Shown here piece after piece: positions 1-10,700 of a DNA stretch of 34,010 nucleotides (positions within the stretch are counted from its first letter, which is position 1; each line of letters starts with the position of its first letter). A model generated the notes under the pieces. The model had not been told where the DNA came from and did no database searches. It was given only the letters and a program-made list of their open reading frames with translations. The stretch is from Hofstenia miamia (Eukaryota; Xenacoelomorpha; Acoela; Hofsteniidae), in the NCBI GenBank assembly GCA_900660155.1, contig CABFPE010000349.1, forward strand, positions 2,736 to 36,745, written 5' to 3'. A program made the position numbers and the translations under genes.

Positions 1-178
1 TCATGCAAATAGGCCCGAATATGGTACACTAATTAAAAGCTATTAGCAAGCTGTCAGCCAGTTACCCCCCAGAGCTGTCAAAAAGCACTTTGTGAGTTAT
101 CGCAATCTACCAGAAATTCATTAGTCATCTGTCAATCAAATGCTGAGTCATTAAATCCACTCCCCCAATATTGATGAA
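1..178. other. no gene seen
   Basis: AT-rich sequence with no recognisable coding segment or repeat boundary; it precedes the first LINE fragment. Confidence 0.4.
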
Positions 179-660
179 TCAGCTAAGTGTTACGAGAACT
201 TCAGGGTGTCCCAATGAGACCAAGTCTCCCCTTCTATCACTACTGACAGTTCCTTGGGGCACCCCACGGTCATTCGTAACATAGCTTGATTTTTTACTGT
301 TTAGTGTTACACGCTGTTGTCTGTTTTCTAGGAAGTTGATGATTAAATTAATTGAGTTATCACCAAAATTATAATTTACAAGCTTATCGTGCAAAATATC
401 AAAATTCATGGAATTGAATGCCTTACTTAAATGTAATAATACGACAACATTGCATTTACTATGAGATCGATTAGATTTCGTTTGTTGGTAATAGATAGAA
501 TTGCGTCTTGGGTGTTATGGCCATTGCGAAACCCAAATTGTTTATGCGATAGAATGTTTTCAGATTTTAGGAATGTGTTTATTTGAACACAACAGTTTTT
601 CAAAGAGTTGTCACTCTTTTTTATAAAGGAGTTATATCTGAATTTTTTAGTATGTCTGGA
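179..660 (-). pseudogene. LINE reverse-transcriptase fragment
   Basis: On the minus strand this encodes the middle of a non-LTR retrotransposon reverse transcriptase. The readable part has the fingers/palm context (a degraded LSKAF box, then DILHDKL) followed by FLENRQQRV and ending in the GVPQGT box. Homology stops right after GVPQGT, so the segment that would hold the catalytic YADD box is absent. Upstream, towards 660, the homology continues only across stops and frameshifts. No function is expected. The box spacing suggests a CR1/Jockey-type element, but the clade is not certain. Confidence 0.75.
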
Positions 661-709
661 AATTGATCATCAATAATACATTGATTAAATGCTAGAAGAA
701 AAAAAGAGG

Positions 710-871
710 AAAAATCTATATTTAAAAATTGTTTTAACAATAAATAGAAATACTGATGAGAATTCTGAAAGCGTCAAGAAAGAAGAAGAAGAAGAAGAAA
801 AATCTATATTCAGAAATTGTTTTAACAATAAATAGAAATACTGATAACAAATTCTGAAAGCGTCAAGAAAG
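710..871. repeat. about 74-bp tandem duplication
   Basis: A block at 710-782 recurs at 798-871 with few differences. Both copies run from AAAAATCTATA to GCGTCAAGAAAG and are separated by a GAA-rich linker. It lies at the 3' side of the minus-strand LINE copy that follows, so it may be duplicated LINE 3' UTR. Confidence 0.75.
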
Positions 872-879
872 TAATACAA

Positions 880-1800
880 AATTAAACAAAGAAAAGAAAA
901 CAATGACTATTTACAAATAAAAAGTGGTTAACTTGGGCTATGGCGATTGTTAGTTTCCATTAATAGAGTAATCAGGATTATAAAATTTATAACCTCGCCA
1001 TTTCAGTTTTTTTATATTATAAGTGCAAAAATATTTTTTAATATTCATTTTAAAGTTTTTTAATTTACTTATTTGTTTAATATATTTTGGTAATTCATTC
1101 CATATATTTATAGCTGTGTTTAGAAATGAATTTTTCATTATTCGTTTCTTATACCTAATAGGTTCAATTCTGTGTGTTCTTTTATTTAGTTTATTGACTA
1201 ATTTTGCAGCAAGAAAGTCATTTTTGTAATATGGGAAAGTATTATTAACTATTTTGAAGAACGTCGTTAAGACATTTATATTGAAGTAACATTGCGTATG
1301 TAGAAATAATTTTGAAATTTTTCTATATTCATTATTCTTATTAAAGCTATAATTATTTGATAGCCCGATTTATTTGCACTTAGAATTTCCAGAGAAATGT
1401 TTGTTTTATATCTGTGTAGAGTATGTTGGCATCATTGAAATAACTTAATATTAGAGCATAAACTAATTGAATTTTTGCTTTAGTTGGAAGTTTTTGAGAA
1501 ATTAAGTTAATTGCTTTAATCGATATGGCCATTTTTCTAATAACATGATTTAGTTGCTCTTCAAAATTTAGATTTCTGTCAAAAATAATTCCGAGGTATT
1601 TAAATGACTCAACCTGTTTATCATTTATGTAAATATTAAATAATAACGGACCCAAAATTGTAACCTGTGGAACCTATTTTTAGCGCATACCCAATCTGAA
1701 AAAGATTTATTTATTTTAACTCTTTGCATGCGATTGTATAAATAACTGGAGATAAAACCTATGCTTTGCTGTAATTAGAAAAACCTAGAAATTAACTTTT
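880..1800 (-). pseudogene. LINE copy with internal deletion in RT
   Basis: Read on the minus strand from about 1790: a degraded SYLYNR...VKINKSFSDW segment, the box VPQVTILGPLLFNIYIND, then an abrupt join to KQVESFKYLGIIFDRNLNF, which in intact elements lies roughly 100 residues further on. The stretch containing the catalytic YADD box is therefore deleted. The C-terminal region continues in pieces to 950 (INIWNELPKYIKQISKLKNFK...GYKFYNPDYSING). The same C-terminal end is present in the plus-strand copy at 3480-3980, and both copies have a CCATAGCC-containing 3' UTR just after the stop. Inactive. Confidence 0.78.
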
Positions 1801-1834
1801 TGTAGTAAAATAATATGATCCATGTAATCGAACG

Positions 1835-2373
1835 CTCAAAAACGGTCGCGTCCACTTTGTTCGACGTCCAAAAGGTGCCAAATTCCGCGACAACCGCAAA
1901 TACCTGTACCAGAGGGAACCCTCAAAAATAAAAATCCATTATGGTTTTCGGAGCAATTTGGCATAATGGTCTCAGGACACTTGAAAGAATTGATGGAACA
2001 ATGAATGGTCCGCAATAAATGGCTGTTTTGCGACAAAAAGTGTTGCCTCTAATGCAGGATGATCAAATCCTGCAACAAAACAATGCAAATTGTCATACTT
2101 CTTCTGAGGTAAGGGCCTTCATGGAACTTGCGGGGATAGCTCTTCTTAAAAATTGGCCAGCAAGGGCCCTTGACCTGAATATTATAGAGAATTTATGGGA
2201 GGTCTTGAAACAAAACGATGAGAACACCAGATTCGAAATTTAGAAGAATTGTGGCAATTTATTGAACAGAATATTTCAAAATTTCAGATGATTATATATC
2301 CACTTTGTTCAATTCATTGCCTAACCGAGTTAAAAAAGTTATCAAGAACCATGGCTACCCAACTAAATACTAA
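1835..2373 (+). pseudogene. Tc1-like transposase, C-terminal half, degraded
   Basis: The C-terminal half of a Tc1-family DDE transposase. In order: VRRPKGAKF (about 1855), a frameshift, IMVFGAIWHNG with an in-frame TAA near 2017, then LQQNNANCHTS, WPARALDLNIIENLW, and the typical ending VKKVIKNHGYPTKY before the stop at 2371-2373. The usual QDNAPCH motif reads QNNANCH, so the second catalytic Asp is replaced by Asn. With the frameshift and stop, the copy is dead. The N-terminal DNA-binding half is not recognisable upstream. Confidence 0.85.
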
Positions 2374-2399
2374 AGACACTTCTAACTGGTTTGTTGTCT

Positions 2400-3475
2400 T
2401 ATAACGTTGTAATTTCCACAGTTTGTTTGTAATGAACCAAAAGTCTTAACTACTATGCGTTTTTGTAGAGTTGTTGAACGTTTATGATCAAGGTTGTATT
2501 AAAAAAACGTTTAATAATAAAAAACGGGAGACTATAAGAAGCGGTTGATTTGTTAGTATCAAGTTTTTTTTAATAATGTTTTCTAATTCATTGATTGTAG
2601 CAAGTCTAAAATTGTTTTGATTGTTTAAGATTATAAGAATTTTGTATTTTCTTATAAGGTGGAAAATCGAAATTTGTAGATTCCTTTTGTAATGTAATTA
2701 ATCATTTGTGGTCCAGAATTTTATGTGTAAATATAATTAAATGGGGTGTTTATTAGGGCCATTTCCATTTTTTCATCTGAGTAAGATAAATAGCTTCTTG
2801 CATTTATGATCTTAAATAGTTTGCTACTAATATATGTACATAGTGCATGACCACTAAATGATTCAAAGATTAAGGCTTTAAAAGAAACTTCAGAATTAGT
2901 AAAAAAGTAATCAGTAAAGTATTTTATAATTATCAAATATTCGAAAAATCCTTGTAATTTTCTGTAAATATGCTATTTTGCGCTTTTAGGAGCTACTTTA
3001 GCAATTCCTTATCAGAATTTCTATGAAATCCTGTGCCACAGAGAGAATGAAAGTGGTGCTAATGACACGAACAGCCTAGTAATGCTGTAAATTTTTTATT
3101 GATTCTTATTTTTTTTAATGCCTTGACTTAGGAACTGACAAATTTCCAAAATCTAGCCGATCCTGACGTTTGTAATGCTTCCAGCATCCGCCTGCATGGA
3201 TTTGGATGGTCCATCTACAAACAAAACAAGTCAGTTGTTGTTGATTTGATGCGCTGGTCTTTCAAACGCTGACTGCCTGAACACAGTATAGAAGTCTCCG
3301 TTCTTAAACAGAGAATTTAAACTTTTTAAAAATAATTGAAATTTTTAATAAAACTACAACTTTACAAGTGCTTTAGTTAAAGCAATACCTTGTATTGGTA
3401 TAGAATCTGGAGTGGGAATGTATTTACTAAAGTACTATTTTCATATGTTATGATCTATTTGTAAGCTTTAATATT
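2400..3475. other. no gene seen; old repeat-like sequence
   Basis: AT-rich sequence between the Tc1 relic and the next LINE piece. Short open frames occur, for instance minus 2721-2936, but I recognise no domain in them. Confidence 0.35.
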
Positions 3476-3479
3476 TAGA

Positions 3480-3980
3480 AAATTAGCTATAGGTCACCTT
3501 AATTACGCAAACATTTTATTTACTGACCTAAGCGAAGTGCTTTATAAAAAACTTGATATCCAATTAAGATGTGCATTAAATATCACAACGAAAAACTCAT
3601 CGAAAACCAAACAGTACATTTCTAGATCAATTCTTTTTCCAAAACAACTGGTTATATTGAATGCCCTTCTGACATTCTTCAAGCTAATCAGAAACCTACC
3701 ACCTTATAATACGATTAAAATAGCGGGCTTTACTCATAAACAGAATTTAAGATCAAAGCTTTTTATAGGCGTTAAGTATAAGAAAAACGTTTTAAAGAAA
3801 TCCTTCATTAATGTCGCCATTCGAACCTGGAATTCGCTCTCTAAAGAAATTAAAAATATTGAAAAATTGAAATCTTTTAAAAAGCATTTAAAAATCTTCC
3901 TTAAGCAAAAATATACTTCTGGTAAATCATGGTTGGGATACAAATTTTATATCAATGACTATACTATAACTAGTTATTAA
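3480..3980 (+). pseudogene. LINE ORF2 C-terminal fragment
   Basis: The C-terminal tail of the same LINE family as the copy at 880-1800, in the opposite orientation. The coding sequence is open for 147 codons from 3537 (LYKKLDIQLRCALNI...) and the match extends back to HLNYANILFTDLS at about 3495. Hallmarks are FINVAIRTWNSLSKEIKNIEKLKSFKKHLK and the ending GYKFYINDYTITSY. There is no RT catalytic region, so this is a 5'-truncated copy, the usual outcome of LINE insertion. The 3' UTR follows from 3981. Confidence 0.8.
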
Positions 3981-4558
3981 AATAGTACTATAGTAATTTA
4001 TCCATAGCCTGCAAGATTTCTTTTGTAATTTATGTGAATTGTATATGTGTTTTTGTGAATTTAATGACGCTATTCAGATATATTATCAGTTATTTAATTG
4101 TTAACAGTTACTGAATAGATTCTCTTATCTGTGACATTTGTAAAAAACGTGGGTGCTTTAATTTGTACTAAGATTTTGGAAAGAAATAACGTGTTTAAAA
4201 TAAAGCAGAATTGATTTCTTGTAAATTGGTGTATGTAGAATCATACATTTAAGTACAAGTGTTCAACATTACATAATATATAAAGAACATAGGCAATTTA
4301 AAGTAATATAAAAATTTTGCAAAGGATATTTAGATAGGTGATATTTGCGGCAGAATTCTTTACATTTGGAACTATAAATTGAAAACACACATTTTGGTCA
4401 TTTTAACCTGGGACTAATATTTTATATTTAAATATAAAATGCAATGTGCTACTAAAGACAGTAAAATTATTTACACAACAGCTAAAAAATAAAAAATTCA
4501 AGATTCTATCACTATCAGTTCACATAATTAACATACAAAATTAAATGCAAATAAATGG
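3981..4558. other. LINE 3' UTR and CWC25 3' flank
   Basis: The first part resembles the 3' UTR of the LINE copy at 880-1800 (CCATAGCC, then TTTTGTAATT). The remainder is AT-rich with no gene seen; the CWC25 3' UTR, read on the minus strand, must lie here. I did not find a minus-strand AATAAA close to the stop codon. Confidence 0.4.
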
Positions 4559-4681
4559 CTATCTTCTTAAAAATTTATCAGATTGGACATTTGTTCTTTG
4601 GATTTTGTGGATGTTACTTTTCAAGCGATCTTCTACAGAGTTCATTGACATTTTCATTGATCTAAATGAATGAATCAATAC

Positions 4682-4725
<44 letters not shown>

Positions 4726-7700
4726 GCAAAATTATTCCCATTCCAAATTTTTGCAGCCCACTTCCTCTTATTAAATTAATCCATCATTCTTTACAATAGC
4801 AAAAAATCACATGATATACATGGTATACTAAATGAATCCATGAGGTTGTTCATGTCGAAGTATCTTCCAAATTGAAAACAAAATATTGCATTGGAATTTT
4901 CGAAAAATTGTTGCTGAAAATCTACTTAGAAAACATCAAATTTTGGTGGAAAATCCGATTACCAGGTTTGTCGCATGACAACTTTTTTCTGTCCCATCCC
5001 ATCCCACGTCCCGCGATAACTCTGTTAGATACCAATATTAAATTGATCTTAATTTTTAAAGATAGGAAACATATACATGTGAATTTTTCAAAATGTTGTT
5101 TGATAAAATGCTGCAGAAATATTGTGAACAAAATGTTGAAAACAATTATAAAGCAAGTGTTTAAAACACCGTTTCAAACGTGTTTAAAACATATTATTTT
5201 TTCCAGGCAGCCTTGTATAAACATACATTCAGAAAGGATATTTCGGCCAAATTTGGGACGAGTGGGACAGTTGTCCTTGTACCATCCATCCCATGAGGCA
5301 TCCCATGTCCCACGACAACCCTGCGGATTACTGGGTAGATGTTTGTAATTTATGGCAGAATCAAGTACATACGAATTTGTTTATCGGTACTAAAGTCATG
5401 AAAAACAATCTTGAACCCAAAAAATAAATTTATTACACTGGCCAACACTTTTTTTGTCTAAAGTCTTTTAGCTGATTTAGACTAATTTGAGGGCGCTGAT
5501 TCTGAAAATCATGCTAATTTTCTCTTATCAAGTCAGGTTTTTGAGATAGTTACTATTTTATACCTTTTTTACCTTAAAATTAGAAATACGTGTATATACA
5601 CTGTAGCGTTAAAATTATATTTGTAGGTTGTTATTGTGACGTATGATGCTAAATGACATCACAAACCTTCAAGGAAATCAATAGTCAAATTTGCTGTAGT
5701 AAATAAAAAATTAATTAACGCAAGGGGTCTAATAATTAAAAATATAATATTAACATTGTAATATAGAATTGAAGGAGCTCTAAAGAATGCTGCAAAGAGC
5801 TAGGGAATAAGTGCATTATTGACAGAGTACTGGTTGTCTAAATATATACAAGTCACTATAGTAGAAAGCCATAATATATAACAAAGCTATAATGTATAGA
5901 AGATAAAGTCATCCAAATATAGTATTTGGACAAACTAATATTATACAGAATGTCTTCCAAATATTGAAATGCACTATTTTGTATCAGATCTTTAATTTTG
6001 AATATAAGTCATTATAGTAAAACCCAAATTGGTGCACAAGAGGCATTGATGCACTACTTCTTGACGAACAAGCAATTTAGGATGATTTTAATGTGCTGAA
6101 TCTAAGAATAAAAATGACGTTGGTTTTCTTTAGTCTATTTTAGATGCTGAAGATTTTACATACTTTAACTTGGTTGTATTACTATACTTTTTTTATTTCT
6201 TTAAAGGTTACTTGTGATTAAAATGAAGTCAACTAGAAGATCTTGTTGAAATAGGCATGACATATTCTGCTATATTTGCAGTGAATACTCACCCGTTCCT
6301 TATAGGAATCCAGTCACAACTTTTATAAAGCAAACTTATTATGCCTATTTTGATATGAAACTTGGTGACCAGGAAAAAGTTTGGTCTCCTCACATGGCGT
6401 GCAAGTCATGCACTGAATGTCTGCATCAATGGAGTAAAGGTAAGACAACCAGTCTAAAATTTGGAATACTCATGGTATGGAGAGAACCCAGAAACCATGT
6501 CTCAGACTGCTATTTTTGCGCTATTGATGTGCCTGGGATTAATAGAAAGAACCATAACATTCTCAAGTATCCTGATCTTGAATCAGCACGTCGTCCTGTT
6601 CCTCACTCTGATTAATGCTCAGTCCCTGTCCATGCAGTGCTTTCTGAACATAATGATATCAGTTCTACCGCTTCTGAAGAGAGCAAGAGGATGAACAAGC
6701 GGATTCTAGCGATGATACTCCACATCCTTTTTCCCAGAATGAGCTTAATGATCTTGTTCATGAATTTAATTTGTCGAAGTCCTCAGCTGAGCTCTTGGCA
6801 TTCAGATTAAAGGAAAATAGGCTCTTGTCTCATGGCACATGTATCACTTTTTATCGCAACAGGCATCAAGAATTCCTTCATTTTTTTTAAAGAAAAAGAT
6901 TTGCTCTACTGCACAAATATTGTTTATCTTCTGCAAAAGCTTGAAGTGCCACATTATGAACCCCAAAATTGGAGACTTTTTATCAACAGTTGTAAGAGAT
7001 CATTAAAACGTGTTCTGCTCCATAATGGCAACCGGCTTGCTTCAGTACCCCTTGCTCACTCAACTTCACTGAAGGAGAATTATGACTACGTGAAGTATGT
7101 GCAGGAAAAAATATCTTACTGTCAGCATGAGTGGCAGATATGTGTTGACTTTAAAATGGTGAATCTTCTATTGGTTCAACAGTCTGTATGTACCAAGTAA
7201 CCTTGTTTTGTGCATGTGGGACAGTAGAGACAGATCTCAGCCCTATATCAAAAAGCACTGGCCTGCAAGAGATGAAATAGTGCATGATAGATCAAGCAAC
7301 ATTGACAACAATCCTCTTGTGGACAGACACAAAACACTCTTGCCACCACTGCACATCAAGCTTGGCTTGATTAAACAGTTCACCAAAGCCCTGAAGAAGG
7401 ATGGCAGTTGCTTCTCTTACTTGTGCTATGTTTTTCCAGGATTATCCATTGAGAAAGTGAAAGGTGGCATTTTTGAAGGTCCTCAAGTTCGTCAGCTTAT
7501 CAGAGATCCTGAGTTTGTGAAGTCAATGACCAATTTGGAATTGGAAGCATGGAAAGCCTTTGTTGTGGTTGTGAAAAATGTTTTGGGTAACAACAAAGCT
7601 AGTAATTACGAAGAACAAATCACCAACATGCTTTGTATTCTACATCCTAGGATGCAACATGAGCATATAAATGCACTACCTATTGATCAAATTCCTGAAA

Positions 7701-10700
7701 ACCTTGGCGGTATGAGTGACGAGCAGGGGGAAGGTTCCATCAGGATATAAAAGAAATGGACACCAGGTTCCAAGGACGTTGGGATGCAGCAATGATGGTT
7801 GATTGCTGCTGGACTCTGAAAAGAGATATTCCCTCTGCTGTTCACTCAAGAATATCAAAGAAATGTTGATGCAGCTAACATGTCTTTTCTTTTTTAATGT
7901 ATGCTTTTAATTTCATTTTTTTAGATTTAATAAAAAACATTCTATCAGATACATATTCTATTAATATCCTCAAAGTTTATTTATAGATAGAAGGCATTTT
8001 TGAAAAGCAATTTAGAAAAAAAACCTGACCTAATTGAGAAAAATGAGTCCCACTTTTGATAGTAGTGTTATTGGTATATTTAAAACATGAATAATATACA
8101 CCAAAGCTATAGTTACTGATGTAAAATATTTTCAAAAAGAATTTCTTAAATTAAACTATAAAAAGACCATTGAAAGCAACATGGGGTAGTTGCTGAGCTG
8201 CGAAATTTAAGAAACGTACGTTACAAAGGCTGTCTCATCATGTGTGCTTCTTCTGAAGGTTTCTTCCTCCTTCTGGGTTTCGGAAGAATGTTGGGCTAAG
8301 TGTTTACTTCTGAACTTTTCATGTGCTTCTGCAGCAGCCATCATTCTTTGTCTTTTGGCATCAAGATCAGCAGTGCTCATTGCTCTAAAAATGACGAGGA
8401 CTGACAAATTCATAATTGAAAATATTCTCAAAGCACCTACACTATGAATTTAGTAATGATAAGACAATAATCAATTATATAATTACATCTTATCAATGTA
8501 TTCAATCAAACAGCATATTTGCAATAATAAATGCCCATACTTGCTACTAACGGGCTTCCTGGAGGTACTTTGCCTAGAACTATAATCAGGCATTCTTCTA
8601 TCTCTGGATGTACTGATATTATGAGAAGAACTTCCAGGATCTCTTCGACTATGGGATGATCGGGGTTGAGGACTTTGATATCTGCTTCGATCACTTCTGG
8701 ATGAATACTCACCTCTATGCTTTGAGGATTTCCTGTGATGGTGGGATTTATGATCTAAACACATTCAACTAATATAAAGATCAATTAATAATAAAATCCC
8801 TAATTGTTAAGAGTATCGATTGTCGAAGCTGCACTGTAAAACTATATATGCAAACAATTAATAATTCAAAATGTTAGATATCTTGATATCGAATACACAT
8901 GCACTTATACCAAAACTTACAATTAGAAAGTCTCACGGGCATGCATTAATAAATTAAAAATGTTCATCTTCAAACTCAACCGCTCAAAAATGAAAATAGA
9001 GCAATGCCTACTAAATTTACCAATGAAACTACTTAATTGTAAATTCAAACAAACATTTAGATGAAGTGGGTTCTTCGTCGGAGCTACTGCTGTTACTGCT
9101 ACTCGAACTTTCCCTTCTTCTAGACTTCTTTTTGGACTAAGGGCAAGTGAATGAACTACTTGGAAAACTAAACTTACTTTCTTTGATTTGTGAAGACGTT
9201 TCTTCGATTTATTTTGCTTCTTCACCATTTTGATGAGCTAAAATCACTTCCAATGAGAAACAAATTGGATGAAGAAATTTTTTTTTTCAAATTCGTTTAA
9301 ATACTTTTTTAACAATCTATTTACAGTTTTCTGTAATTTTTTGCTGTTTGTAATACACTTGAAACCTGTAGTGGATAATTTCTCAAAGTTAGAGGAAAAT
9401 AACAACTTGAAAAAATTCTAAATTACTTTTAAAAAACTTGAGCCAAGAGAGAAGGAAATTATTGAAATTTATTAAAACACAGTATGACATAGAAAATGTC
9501 TGTCTTCGTTCAATTACAAACAAATTTATTTGATTGATAAACAAAAGCTTTTTTATCTTAATTATTTTAAATACCAAAGGTAATCGGGATAGATTGCAAT
9601 TATTTACCCATGAATCAAACTGTTAGATTGATAGATTCAATGCATGAACTTTTCCATAAATAAAGCTAATTTTCTTCTTAAAAATTATGAATTTACCTTC
9701 ATAATACCTACACGATCGCTTTTAAATACCTACTCAGGAAACTGCATTTGCAATTGTCGAATGGTACTAATACTTTACTAATCATTTTCACAAATGCAAT
9801 ATGATATTTAATTACATATATTCCATAGCAAACATAGTTTGATCCGGTAACCAACAAACACATGGCGTCATATACACCAAAGTACATATATTAAATTGAA
9901 TTTTTTAAATTGTCTTAAATGCTAATATCTATAAAATTGTATTATGGATATAGAACCAAATCACAAAATGGACTCAAAGCTCTTTGTAGTGCAAGATATT
10001 GTTTTCTCTATTGTTACGGAATTAACATATTTAGAAATATTTTGTGCTATTTAATGACGGGGAGCCTCGCATTACAAATTCTGACTTTGTGCAAGGAGCT
10101 CCACAATGGGTTCAGGTGATCTATATACAAAAATAGAAACAGTTAAAGTTATTCTTCTCCAATGCTGTTTCGACTTCCTGATTACTCGAACATTAGGAAT
10201 ACTGAGAATATAAATAATTTTTAAAAAATTGCAATATTTAAAGAAAAATCGTGAATATTTTCAAGTACTTTAACAACTGTAATACATTTTCAATATTACG
10301 CTCGAGCAGGTTCACTACTAGTGTCCAAATCTCAGGACTCCCAAATTTCAAAATAGGCTTTGACAGACGCGGATTTAGGTGTGGACGACCTTTTTCAAAA
10401 ACGATGAAAACATTATATGAAATTGCAAACATTTTATGTGATTATATTGCAACAAAAAATAATTTTTTTAGTGTTTTTCATGCGATAGAGACCATTTTTT
10501 TCAAAAAATTTCAGTTCTACCATCAATAAAGGGCGTCATAAAAAACCTAGATTACATGTGTATAAATGTAAACCTTAAGTTTTTTATTCAGAACCTTATA
10601 AATAATTGAAATTTCCGCAAAATATGACTAGATTTTGTATAAAGTTTATATTTTTCCTTTACAAAGAACATATGCAGTTTAAAGTAAAACAGTGGGCTGT

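Noticed and set aside
4872..5348. 158-codon plus-strand frame
   Set aside because: It covers the hAT MITE and its flanks and resembles no protein.
8713..8754. Alternative donor GTGAGT at 8712 inside CWC25 exon 6
   Set aside because: A good consensus, but reading through keeps the Ser/Arg-rich frame open to the donor at 8540, which gives the correct phase for exon 7. It might be an alternative site.
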